Part shown: piece by piece, positions 56,623 through 64,000 of the stretch | Position numbering within the stretch: position 1 is the first letter of the stretch | Layout of the letters: each line of letters begins with the position of its first letter | NCBI RefSeq assembly: GCF_030717845.1 | Contig: NZ_JAUZVZ010000011.1 | Span: 1-64,000 of the forward strand | DNA length: 64,000 nt | Origin: Alkalimonas collagenimarina | Lineage (GTDB): Bacteria > Pseudomonadota > Gammaproteobacteria > Enterobacterales > Alteromonadaceae | Reading direction: 5' to 3' | Program-made: the position numbers and the translations under genes | Notes under the pieces: model-generated | Seen by the model: the letters and a program-made list of their open reading frames with translations, nothing else | Told to the model about the DNA's origin: nothing | Databases searched by the model: none

Positions 56623-57527
56623 GTACTATTGAAAAAGCGGTCGATAAACAATCGAAACTGGATGCCGAACAAGCGTCATCGATAGCCTCAACTGAGTCTG
56701 GCGATATGCCTACAGCTCAAGATGCAACGACCATTGAGCGCAAGGCTGCCCGTGCAGATGCAGCGGCTAAAGCCAGCACACAAAAAGATTATTTGAGCAA
56801 AGCGACAGTTCAGCTTGATTTAGAGCGGCTGGAGCTGATGAACTTTGTTTCACTCACCCCAGAGCGCCGGGTGATCAACGAAGAGTTTCGGGTGATTAAG
56901 CGTAAGCTACTTAATAATGCCTTTGGTGGCTTGAGCCATACCCTGAAGCACCCAAACTTAATTATGGTGAGTAGCTCACGCCCGGGTGAAGGCAAAACCT
57001 TTAATGCCATTAATCTGGCGTTGAGCATGGCTCTGGAAAAAGACAAAACGGTGCTGCTGGTTGATGCCGATGTGTTACGTCCTATGGTCTCAAAAACGCT
57101 GGACTTTAGCGTTGAAAATGGCCTCACCGATTATTTATCATCGGATGATTTGGATGTCGAAGACGTGTTGCTGAGTACCAATGTCGATCGGCTTAAGTTG
57201 ATTGCTGCGGGGCGGCCCCATCATTTATCCACTGAGCTGCTGGCCAGCGAAAAAATGCTGAAACTGGCGACGGAATTTGCCACTCGCTACCCGGATCGGG
57301 TGGTTATTTTTGATGCTCCGCCCTTGCTGGGTGTGAACGAAACTGCAGTTTTAGCGGCGATGTGTGGCCAAGCTGTGGTCGTGGTGGAAGAGAACGAATC
57401 CAAATTAGCTGAAATTGATCAGGCAGTGGCGTTATTGCCTGAAGATCTTGCGGTCGGCTTTGTGATTAATAAAGCGCATCGAAATCAAGGCAAAGGATAT
57501 GGCTATTACTACAGTGGCACCAATTAA
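56619..57527 (+). CDS. Exosortase A-associated tyrosine autokinase
   Basis: A 302-residue BY-kinase of the CpsD/CapB group. Walker A is SSRPGEGKT (119-127), Walker A' is VLLVDADVLRP and Walker B is VVIFDAPPLLG. The C-terminus has a tyrosine cluster (YGYYYSG) for autophosphorylation. It controls EPS chain length together with the co-polymerase. The last 29 bases overlap the next gene in another frame, so the tyrosine cluster shares DNA with the start of the barrel. Confidence 0.9.
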   Translation: MSTIEKAVDKQSKLDAEQASSIASTESGDMPTAQDATTIERKAARADAAAKASTQKDYLSKATVQLDLERLELMNFVSLTPERRVINEEFRVIKRKLLNNAFGGLSHTLKHPNLIMVSSSRPGEGKTFNAINLALSMALEKDKTVLLVDADVLRPMVSKTLDFSVENGLTDYLSSDDLDVEDVLLSTNVDRLKLIAAGRPHHLSTELLASEKMLKLATEFATRYPDRVVIFDAPPLLGVNETAVLAAMCGQAVVVVEENESKLAEIDQAVALLPEDLAVGFVINKAHRNQGKGYGYYYSGTN

Positions 57528-59127
57528 CACCCGCCGCCGTTTTATCAGACGCAGTGTACTCACTGCGTCTATTATTCAGGCGTTATGGGCTTCTTCATTG
57601 GCTATGGCGCAAGGGCAGACTTTTACTCCAGCCATTGAAGTAACCAGTCATGCCTATCAATTAAAAGGTCCACAGTTTGATGGGACCGATAAAGGTGCCG
57701 CATTGGATGTGGTACCCTCTTTGGCTTGGCGTTATCAGGGGCCGCGACTTAACACTCGTTTTGATGTCAACCATCAACGCGTTTGGTATAAAGATTCACA
57801 GCGCAGTCCTTTTTCGTTAAACGAATATACGTTTAACAATCAACTGACAGGCTTTGATCGCCGGGTCATTTGGACAATGGATGCATCTCGTAGCCATATT
57901 GTCCGAGGCGGTGGTCAAGGCAGTGCCGTGTTCCGCGATAAAATTACCAATATTGAAGGTTTAAGCCGAACCGAGCGCTATGGCACCAATTTGTTGCTTA
58001 GCAATGCCCGCCATCGAGAAGCCCAGTACTCGCTTAATCTATCTGCCCGAAAAATTGAGTCGAAGCGGCCCGAACAGGATGATTTATTGGGTGATATTGA
58101 TAACGAGGAACTTAGGGCTTCATTTAATACCAGCCGTGCCCATCAGTATGGTGGCGTCTATTGGCGAGGAGCAGCTAACTCTGCCCGAACAGAGCGCGAG
58201 GGGCGTGATAAGCTGATCCGCGATAATGCCCAATTGCAAATTGGCTTTCCTTTGTTTGCCCGGCTTGCTTTGATTACCAAAGGCAACTACGAAAACAATA
58301 GCATTCAAAACTCTAGTTTTACCAATGAGTTTAGCTCGGCTGGTGCTGGTGTCGAATGGCATTTTGGTCAGGCGTCGCGTTTTAATGTCACTTACAACAC
58401 GGTACTGAGTGACAGCGAGCAATCCAACTTTGTGGCTGCTGATTTTTTGCTGGCGCCTTCTCGCCGCACCTCTCTTTCTGGCTCTTGGGATAAGCGTTAT
58501 TTTGGACGCACGGCACAATTGTCAGGCCAGTATAACTTGCGCTTCCTGAGTATGCGGCTTTCGTATGTTGATCAAATTAATACGCGCAGTTTCCTGGAAG
58601 CTGAATTGGTCGATTTGGGCTTGTTCGTCTGCCCGGATGGCTCTTCGGATATTGGTGATTGTGTGACCTTGCCCGGTAGTGATTATCAATTGTCACCTGG
58701 TGAACAAGTACAACAATTTTTCGATATTGAAACTGGTATTCGTGAAGATGTGATCCTGAATCGTCAGGGGAGCTTTGCGTTAGGTTATCAGCGCAACCGT
58801 CTGACCAGCAGTTTGCAATTGTCCAGCAGTGAGCTGCGCTATGTAGAAACGGATCGGGTCGATCGTCGTCATACGGCTAGCTTAGAGAACTCAGTGCGCT
58901 TAACGCCTGTGAGCCGGGTACGCATGAATATCCGTGCCTTTGATTACACTTTTGGTAATACTGGTCGTGAGGATCGCAGTTGGCTGTACGAGCTTGGCTG
59001 GAGCCGTGAGCTGTCTTCGTTTTCAGAGTTAAGCATTACTGCGCGCCATAGCCGACGTAATTCGAGTAATGCAGACTTTGAATATCGGGAAAATCGGTTG
59101 TCGATCGGTTATCAATATCGTTTTTAG
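57499..59127 (+). CDS. Exosortase A-associated outer-membrane beta-barrel protein
   Basis: A 542-residue exported protein. An Arg-rich n-region (RRRFIRR) and hydrophobic core end at AMA, near residue 37. The rest consists of alternating beta strands and ends in YQYRF, a typical outer-membrane C-terminal Phe. Size and place fit the PEP-CTERM-associated outer-membrane protein that accompanies EPS export. AAAGG lies only about four to five bases before the ATG. It overlaps the kinase gene by 29 bases. Confidence 0.88.
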   Translation: MAITTVAPINTRRRFIRRSVLTASIIQALWASSLAMAQGQTFTPAIEVTSHAYQLKGPQFDGTDKGAALDVVPSLAWRYQGPRLNTRFDVNHQRVWYKDSQRSPFSLNEYTFNNQLTGFDRRVIWTMDASRSHIVRGGGQGSAVFRDKITNIEGLSRTERYGTNLLLSNARHREAQYSLNLSARKIESKRPEQDDLLGDIDNEELRASFNTSRAHQYGGVYWRGAANSARTEREGRDKLIRDNAQLQIGFPLFARLALITKGNYENNSIQNSSFTNEFSSAGAGVEWHFGQASRFNVTYNTVLSDSEQSNFVAADFLLAPSRRTSLSGSWDKRYFGRTAQLSGQYNLRFLSMRLSYVDQINTRSFLEAELVDLGLFVCPDGSSDIGDCVTLPGSDYQLSPGEQVQQFFDIETGIREDVILNRQGSFALGYQRNRLTSSLQLSSSELRYVETDRVDRRHTASLENSVRLTPVSRVRMNIRAFDYTFGNTGREDRSWLYELGWSRELSSFSELSITARHSRRNSSNADFEYRENRLSIGYQYRF

Positions 59128-59140
59128 TGCGTCGTGTATT

Positions 59141-59172
59141 GTCGGCCTGAGCCATTCGTTGCTCATGCCGAC
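59141..59172. terminator. Possible hairpin between the convergent barrel and ATPase genes
   Basis: GTCGGC pairs with GCCGAC outside an inner stem TGAGC/GCTCA. The structure is strong but no T run follows on the plus strand. It may pause or end transcription in both directions. Confidence 0.45.
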
Positions 59173-59214
59173 TTCACTGACCTGTCAGCTATCACCAGCC
59201 TGCACTTATCACAT

Positions 59215-60249
59215 CTAATCTTCTTTGTTGTTCTTTTGCAAAGAGTTTTGTTGCTTCTGGATCAATTGGTCTAGCTCTTTAGCCAGGCGAAGTTTGGTTT
59301 CCAGCGAGTTGTCGAGTAATTGGCTAAGGTCGGACAATAAGCTGCTTGATGAGCCTTGTTCCGAAGCTGCTCTGTCGGATGTATTGTCAGCCTGATTTTG
59401 TGCTAATGGCTCTGACTTGCTTTGTATCGGCTGCAGGTTAGCTACTTCATCCATGATTTCATCAATTACAGCCTGAACGTCTTCTGCTTGCAGAAAGGGC
59501 TTTTCTTCCAGATAGCCGTACAAAAACACCCGATCCATCAAAGTATTTATTTTCCGTGGGATACCACGGCTGAAGGCATGGATGCGTTGGTAGCAATCGT
59601 CTGCCAGTAATGCTTCTGGCGCACCAGCCTGACGAATACGGTACTCAACATAGGCTTGGGTATCTTCAGCTTGCAAAGGTGTTAAATTGCTTGAGGCAAT
59701 AATACGCTGGCGGAACTGCTCCATATCCGGTGCTTGAATCACCGCATTAAGCTCATTCTGGCCAAGTAGAAAACTTTGCAGTAACGGTTTGCCATCAGCC
59801 ATAAAGTTCGACAGCATACGAAGCTCTTCAATCGACTCCAGCGGCAAGTTCTGCGCTTCATCGACCAATAGCAGGGCACGACGATGCTGGGAGTTCAGGC
59901 GCTTCAGGAAGCTGCCTATCGCGTCTAAGTAGGCTGCTTTGTTTTGTTCGGCAACCACTAAATTAAATGCTGAGGCAATCATGCGGATCAGATCGTCAGG
60001 AGAAAGCTTGGATGTGACGATTTGTTTGGCAATGATTTCATCTTGATTTAGTTGGCTTAGCAGCTGATTGGCAATGGTGGTTTTGCCGGTACCTACATCG
60101 CCAGTGATGACGATGAAACCTTCTCCCTGGCTTAAACCATACTGCAAATAGGCGAGAGCTCGTTTATGTAATTTGCTGGCAAAAAACCAGTTTGGGTTTG
60201 GTGTGAGCTGAAAAGGGCGTTCCTTAAACCCGTAATACTTTTCGTACAT
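59215..60249 (-). CDS. Exosortase A-associated AAA ATPase
   Basis: A 344-residue ExeA-like AAA protein. The start MYEKYYGFKERPFQLTPNP is characteristic. Walker A is GDVGTGKT (50-57), Walker B is ALLLVDEAQNL. The C-terminal part (about 280-344) is acidic, low in complexity and coiled-coil forming. It is cytoplasmic and may act on the EPS or PEP-CTERM machinery. Start 60249 has an AGGA site. An ORF start at 60297 is longer but not family-like. Confidence 0.9.
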   Translation of the reverse strand: MYEKYYGFKERPFQLTPNPNWFFASKLHKRALAYLQYGLSQGEGFIVITGDVGTGKTTIANQLLSQLNQDEIIAKQIVTSKLSPDDLIRMIASAFNLVVAEQNKAAYLDAIGSFLKRLNSQHRRALLLVDEAQNLPLESIEELRMLSNFMADGKPLLQSFLLGQNELNAVIQAPDMEQFRQRIIASSNLTPLQAEDTQAYVEYRIRQAGAPEALLADDCYQRIHAFSRGIPRKINTLMDRVFLYGYLEEKPFLQAEDVQAVIDEIMDEVANLQPIQSKSEPLAQNQADNTSDRAASEQGSSSSLLSDLSQLLDNSLETKLRLAKELDQLIQKQQNSLQKNNKED

Positions 60250-60426
60250 AATCCTGTCCTTTTGAAATGCTAAGCATACGAAAGTGGTCGATACCAAGTT
60301 TGTATCTTATCACTTTTTACCGACGGCGGAAACTTCGTTACCTGGCTATATTGAGTGGATAATTGTTGGTAAATTCAACGTCACGTTTAAAAAATATTCG
60401 AACAAAACAAGGTGCTGAAAAAATTG

Positions 60427-60463
60427 TTGACAGCTGGGAGGTGGCACCCTAGAATGCGCCCCG
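60427..60463 (+). promoter_or_regulatory. Strong sigma-70 promoter of the tRNA cluster with GC-rich discriminator
   Basis: TTGACA (60427-60432), a 17-base spacer and TAGAAT (60450-60455) give a near-consensus promoter. GCGCCCCG directly after the -10 is the GC-rich discriminator of stringently controlled stable-RNA promoters. The tRNA cluster starts 45 bases after the -10. Confidence 0.9.
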
Positions 60464-60500
60464 TGTTCAGCAATAATCCAGTTATACTGAATGCGGGTGT

Positions 60501-60576
<76 letters not shown>

Positions 60577-60591
60577 AAGATTTTTTCGTGC

Positions 60592-60667
60592 GTCCCCTTC
60601 GTCTAGAGGCCTAGGACACCGCCCTTTCACGGCGGTAACAGGGGTTCGAATCCCCTAGGGGACGCCA
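60592..60667 (+). tRNA. tRNA-Glu (TTC), copy 1
   Basis: 76 bases with encoded CCA. The anticodon loop CTTTCAC carries TTC and the T-loop is TTCGAAT. It begins 15 bases after tRNA-Ala. Confidence 0.97.
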
Positions 60668-60703
60668 ATTAATCTGTCACAATGTGCTACTGTTTGGTAA
60701 TGC

Positions 60704-60779
60704 GTCCCCTTCGTCTAGAGGCCTAGGACACCGCCCTTTCACGGCGGTAACAGGGGTTCGAATCCCCTAGGGGACGCCA
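60704..60779 (+). tRNA. tRNA-Glu (TTC), copy 2
   Basis: Identical in sequence to copy 1 over all 76 bases, 36 bases downstream. It is probably in the same transcript. Confidence 0.97.
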
Positions 60780-60803
60780 CTTCCAAACCAGCATCAGTAC
60801 TTA

Positions 60804-60879
60804 GTCCCCTTCGTCTAGAGGCCTAGGACACCGCCCTTTCACGGCGGTAACAGGGGTTCGAATCCCCTAGGGGACGCCA
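60804..60879 (+). tRNA. tRNA-Glu (TTC), copy 3
   Basis: The third identical copy, 24 bases after copy 2. No clear intrinsic terminator follows, only a T-rich stretch from 60880. Confidence 0.97.
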
Positions 60880-60978
60880 CTTCTTTTCTTATATCTAATT
60901 CAATGTATTTCAGAAATCATTTATCGCCGTGATGGCGTATGCATTTAATCCGGCCGATGGATATACATCCAACCCACC

Positions 60979-61043
60979 GTAGGGGCGCATGATTGCGCCC
61001 TTGTTATAGCGAGGTTCATGCGGGCGCAATCATGCGCCCCTAC
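60979..61043. repeat. REP-like nested inverted repeat
   Basis: Two 22-base arms (60979-61000 and 61022-61043) are perfect inverted copies around a 21-base centre. Each arm is itself a hairpin, GGGCGCA with TGCGCCC. It lies between the tRNA cluster and the 3' end of tesA. The GTAGGGGCGCA start recalls repetitive extragenic palindromes that occur many times in some genomes. It could also act as a terminator for either side. Confidence 0.85.
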
Positions 61044-61067
61044 ATGTGGTTTTGTAAAAAATCATAA

Positions 61068-61679
61068 CTATCCACTTGTAACCAATCCTTCGAACCATGA
61101 TTTCATCTGCTGTTTAATCAACGGCTGTGCCTGACGGTTCGGGTGAATACCATCTGGCATCATCAAATCATTGTTTAAAGCGATCTCTTCCATAAAAAAT
61201 GGCCATAGTGGCAGTTGATGCTGTTGGCTTAGGCTGGGGTAGAGCGCTTCAAACTGGCGGGTATAACGTGGGCCCAGATTTGGTGGAATGCGAATTTGCA
61301 TCAAAATAGGTTGGGCGTTACTCGCTTGGCTTAGCTCAATCATTTGCGTTAAGTTACGTTCAATTTGTGGGATTTGAAAGCCACGCAGGCCATCGTTACC
61401 GCCTAGTTCTATCAACACATAATCCGGTTGATAGTTCTGCAGCAAAGCAGGTAATCTAGCTAAGCCTCCGGCTGTGGTTTCGCCGCTCATGCTGGCATTG
61501 ATGATCTCAAGTGGAGCTTGGGTCGTACTCAACCATTCCTGGAGCAGGAACACCCAACCGTCACGTTCTTCCATGTTGTACGCCGCACTCAGGCTGTCGC
61601 CCAACAACAACAGTCTTTTCGTGTCGGCATAGGTCGTGGTACTGTAAATGAAGACTAACAAAATAAAGATTATGCGCAT
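61068..61679 (-). CDS. tesA: Multifunctional acyl-CoA thioesterase / arylesterase (SGNH hydrolase)
   Basis: A 203-residue periplasmic SGNH hydrolase. The signal peptide ends at TYADT near residue 18. Block I is LLLLGDSLSAAYN with the catalytic Ser, block III is ELGGNDGLRG and block V is PDGIHPNRQ with the Asp-His pair. The chosen ATG removes a 55-residue extension that is antisense to ybbA. It is divergent from ybbA, as in many gammaproteobacteria. Confidence 0.92.
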   Translation of the reverse strand: MRIIFILLVFIYSTTTYADTKRLLLLGDSLSAAYNMEERDGWVFLLQEWLSTTQAPLEIINASMSGETTAGGLARLPALLQNYQPDYVLIELGGNDGLRGFQIPQIERNLTQMIELSQASNAQPILMQIRIPPNLGPRYTRQFEALYPSLSQQHQLPLWPFFMEEIALNNDLMMPDGIHPNRQAQPLIKQQMKSWFEGLVTSG

Positions 61680-62382
61680 GCAACCACCTGAATTTGATAT
61701 TACGGCAAGACACCTGACTAAACGGGTGCAATTGACTGAAGGATCACTGACTATCCTGACGGATTTGAATTTAACAATCAAGCGAGGTGAGTCTGTCGCC
61801 ATCGTTGGTGCGTCCGGTTCGGGCAAGTCTACATTACTTGGCATTTTAGCCGGGCTGGATACGGCAACGGAAGGCGAAGTCTTTTTGGCTGGCCATGCTT
61901 TGCATCAACTGACGGAAGATCAACGGGCAGAGCTGCGAGCTAGTCATGTTGGTTTTGTGTTTCAATCGTTTTTACTGCTACCGGGACTGACCGCTTTGGA
62001 GAATATTACCTTACCTGCTGAATTAGCCGGTATTCGTGATGCACGTAAGCGAGGCTTAGAATTACTGGATCAGGTGGGGTTGGCAGAACGACGTGACTTC
62101 TACCCAACACAGCTCTCTGGTGGCGAGCAGCAGCGAGTGGCGATTGCCCGAGCCTTTATCACTCAACCACAGATATTGTTCGCTGATGAGCCATCCGCTA
62201 ACCTTGATGAGCAAACAGGGCAGAAGGTCGAAGATTTGTTGTTCAATTTGAATGAACAACAAGGCACGACGCTGGTATTGGTGACCCACAAAACTGAACT
62301 GGCCGAGCGTTGCCAGCAGCAGTATTTAATGCATCATGGTCAATTGGAATCCATGGCACAGGAGCAGCGCCATGTGGGCTAG
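61678..62382 (+). CDS. ybbA: ABC transporter ATP-binding protein, YbbA type
   Basis: A 234-residue ABC ATPase. Walker A is GASGSGKST, the signature LSGGEQQR, and Walker B ILFADEPS. It aligns from the start with E. coli YbbA, which supports ATG 61678. ATG 61672 or 61648 would also be in frame. The start codon overlaps that of tesA on the other strand (CATG at 61677-61680). It overlaps the permease by 11 bases. The pair may take lipids or other hydrophobic cargo from the inner membrane. Confidence 0.9.
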   Translation: MQPPEFDITARHLTKRVQLTEGSLTILTDLNLTIKRGESVAIVGASGSGKSTLLGILAGLDTATEGEVFLAGHALHQLTEDQRAELRASHVGFVFQSFLLLPGLTALENITLPAELAGIRDARKRGLELLDQVGLAERRDFYPTQLSGGEQQRVAIARAFITQPQILFADEPSANLDEQTGQKVEDLLFNLNEQQGTTLVLVTHKTELAERCQQQYLMHHGQLESMAQEQRHVG

Positions 62383-64000
62383 TATCGCCTTGCGCCTGTT
62401 CTGGCGCGAATTAAAGCGTGGTGAGTTGTGGGTGATTGCTTTTGCGCTTTTTTTAGCGGTGTTTTCCGTGGTTACTTTAACCGGTATTACGGAAAGCGTA
62501 CGCTCAGCACTGTCGCAGCGCAGTGCCAGCTTTATTGCCGCTGACTTAATTTTGCGGTCCAGCCGACCATTTCAGCAGGAAATCCTTGATGCGGCCTCTG
62601 AGCAGGAAGTGGCGCAAGCGCAACAAATGCTGTTTGACTCCATGTTGTTCTCAACAGAAGGCATGCAGCTCGTCACGGTAAAGGCCGTGACGGCCAGTTA
62701 TCCATTGCGGGGTGACTTGGTACTGCGACAAAGCCCACGTATTGCTGAAGGGGAGCGGGGGGCTCTACAGACCGGTTCTTTATGGGTGGAACCACGATTA
62801 CTAAGTTTGCTCGAGGTTGCAATTGGCGACTACGTCGAGCTTGGCGCTTCCAACTTGATGGTTGCTGGAATTATTGAAACCGAACCTGATGCCCCTTTAA
62901 ATGTATTTGGTGGTAATCCGCGGGTGATCATGTATCTGGATGATGTAGCGGCTACCGAGGTAGTGCAGCCCGGCAGCCGGATTGATTACCGCTATCTATT
63001 TGCCGGCGCTGAATCACAACTTGCTAGCTTGCAGCAACAACTGGATGCAAGCTTATCCGTGCATGAGAATTGGCAACGGCTGGATCGTGAAACCGCCGTG
63101 GGTGCGGCCATGGAACGCGCAGAAAGCTTTCTGCTTCTGGCTGGCTTATTGGGTATTGTACTCGCTGCAAGTGCCTCTGCAGTGGCGGCAAATCGCTATC
63201 GGCAGCGTCATGCAGAATCCGTCGCGGTGATTAAGGCCTTGGGCGCTACTACTACGGTGGCCAGGAAAATTTATTGCAGTCATTTGTTGTTGGTGACTTT
63301 GTTTAGCTCGGTGCTGGCGATGCTGGTTGGTTTGGTCTTGGTTGTTTTTCTGCAACAAGGCATTACGCTGTGGTTGAATGATTTTGAGCCGGTATTTAGC
63401 AGTCGTCCTTTGTTTATGGGGGTGATGACCTCCGTGATATGTGCTGGCTTGTTTGCTGCTCGTCCGGTCTGGCAGTTGGCTGCAGTGCCTGCTATTTCAG
63501 TACTGCGTCAGCTACCTGGTTGGCGCTTTGATGTATGGCATTTGGTGACCGGTGCCATCGCGGTCTGGCTGCTCATGTGGCTGTTCAGTCGTCAGTTCGT
63601 ACTGAGTTTGTTGCTGTTTGCCGCCTGCGCTATTTTTGCTTTGTTGCTGATGGGGATGGCAGCATTGTTGGTGAAAATTGCCAAGCCTATGGCGGCTGGG
63701 CAAAGCTCTGCTCTGAAGCTGGCTTTGGCAAATTTACGCCGTCGTTTGTGGCAAAACAGCTTTCAGCTTCTGACCTTTAGTATGGCGTTGTTTTTAACAC
63801 TATTGCTTTACTTTTTGCGGGCTGAACTGCTGGAGCAATGGCAGAGCCAGATCCCTGAGGGGGCACCTAACCAGTTTCTGGTGAATATTTCGCCAGAAGA
63901 GCTACCGGCCATTAAAGCCTTTGCCGATCAGCATAACTTGGAATTAGACACCTTCTACCCGATGGTTCGTGGTCGTTTGACGTACATCAATGATGAACAA
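62372..64000 (+). CDS. ybbP: ABC transporter permease, YbbP type (FtsX-like), 3' partial
   Basis: An open frame of 543 codons with no stop runs off the end of the window. The ATG at 62372 overlaps the ybbA stop region. A first helix (about 20-40) is followed by a MacB-like periplasmic domain (about 45-250), then FtsX-type helices (about 255-285, 305-335, 355-375, 390-430). It then has a further helix near 470. Position and domain order match YbbP (about 800 residues), so about one third is missing. Confidence 0.88.
   Translation, partial: MWASIALRLFWRELKRGELWVIAFALFLAVFSVVTLTGITESVRSALSQRSASFIAADLILRSSRPFQQEILDAASEQEVAQAQQMLFDSMLFSTEGMQLVTVKAVTASYPLRGDLVLRQSPRIAEGERGALQTGSLWVEPRLLSLLEVAIGDYVELGASNLMVAGIIETEPDAPLNVFGGNPRVIMYLDDVAATEVVQPGSRIDYRYLFAGAESQLASLQQQLDASLSVHENWQRLDRETAVGAAMERAESFLLLAGLLGIVLAASASAVAANRYRQRHAESVAVIKALGATTTVARKIYCSHLLLVTLFSSVLAMLVGLVLVVFLQQGITLWLNDFEPVFSSRPLFMGVMTSVICAGLFAARPVWQLAAVPAISVLRQLPGWRFDVWHLVTGAIAVWLLMWLFSRQFVLSLLLFAACAIFALLLMGMAALLVKIAKPMAAGQSSALKLALANLRRRLWQNSFQLLTFSMALFLTLLLYFLRAELLEQWQSQIPEGAPNQFLVNISPEELPAIKAFADQHNLELDTFYPMVRGRLTYINDEQ

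Noticed and set aside
61680-61844. 55-residue N-terminal extension of tesA
   Set aside because: It is antisense to ybbA, lacks a signal peptide at its start, and the internal ATG at 61679 begins a proper signal peptide.

Overview
The window is chromosomal DNA of moderate GC content from a Gram-negative bacterium, most likely a gammaproteobacterium. The evidence is a tesA/ybbA/ybbP neighbourhood, a tRNA-Ala(GGC)/tRNA-Glu(TTC) cluster, separate cysD, cysN and cysC genes, lipoproteins, an outer-membrane beta-barrel and Wza/Wzz-type export genes. I cannot fix the genus. The dominant theme is an exosortase A (XrtA)/PEP-CTERM protein-sorting system embedded in a large extracellular polysaccharide (EPS) locus of about 60 kb.

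Layout. (1) 0-4.4 kb: a heptanucleotide tandem array, then the PEP-CTERM two-component system prsR/prsK and a secreted trypsin-like protease, all on the minus strand. (2) 4.5-9.9 kb: a plus-strand lipid/PEP-CTERM island. It holds a patatin-like phospholipase, three PEP-CTERM-associated N-acyl amino acid synthase-like acyltransferases, a ThiF/E1-like adenylating enzyme and a PEP-CTERM substrate protein behind a near-perfect sigma-54 promoter. (3) 9.9-15.4 kb, minus: prsT (TPR lipoprotein), wecC and xrtA (exosortase A with an EpsI-like C-terminal domain). (4) 15.6-20.5 kb, plus: an unknown membrane-anchored protein, wecB, tviB and tviC, giving precursors for ManNAcA and GalNAcA. (5) 20.6-33.4 kb: a variable, strand-switching cassette of glycosyltransferases, O-acyltransferases, a Wzx flippase, FemAB-like, GNAT, ATP-grasp and deacetylase-like enzymes, and a sulfotransferase. 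(6) 33.7-40.8 kb, plus: a sulfate-activation operon (cysD, cysN, SLC13 permease, cysC, DHH phosphoesterase) ending in an exosortase A-associated O-ligase. (7) 40.8-44.3 kb, minus: rmlBDAC for dTDP-L-rhamnose. (8) 45-46.5 kb: a secreted parallel beta-helix protein. (9) 46.5-54.1 kb, minus: a seven-gene operon of initiating and later glycosyltransferases, a serine acetyltransferase-like protein and two NodB-fold proteins. (10) 54.3-59.1 kb, plus: EPS export lipoprotein, chain-length determinant, tyrosine autokinase and outer-membrane barrel, with a convergent XrtA-associated AAA ATPase. (11) 60.4-64 kb: a tRNA cluster with a consensus sigma-70 promoter, a nested inverted repeat, tesA, and ybbA with a ybbP that runs off the window.

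How it fits together (inference). PrsK/PrsR with RpoN would switch on the PEP-CTERM protein and possibly the polysaccharide it associates with. XrtA would cleave the PEP-CTERM protein at the inner membrane, and the O-ligase or EPS machinery would join it to glycan. Nucleotide-sugar genes point to a polymer containing ManNAcA, GalNAcA and rhamnose. The sulfotransferase plus sulfate-activation operon suggests that the polymer, or another surface molecule, is sulfated. The DHH phosphoesterase overlapping cysC is a candidate for recycling the 3',5'-bisphosphoadenosine by-product. The most promising candidate for an undescribed system is the patatin / acyl-amino-acid synthase / ThiF-like island at 4.5-9.8 kb.
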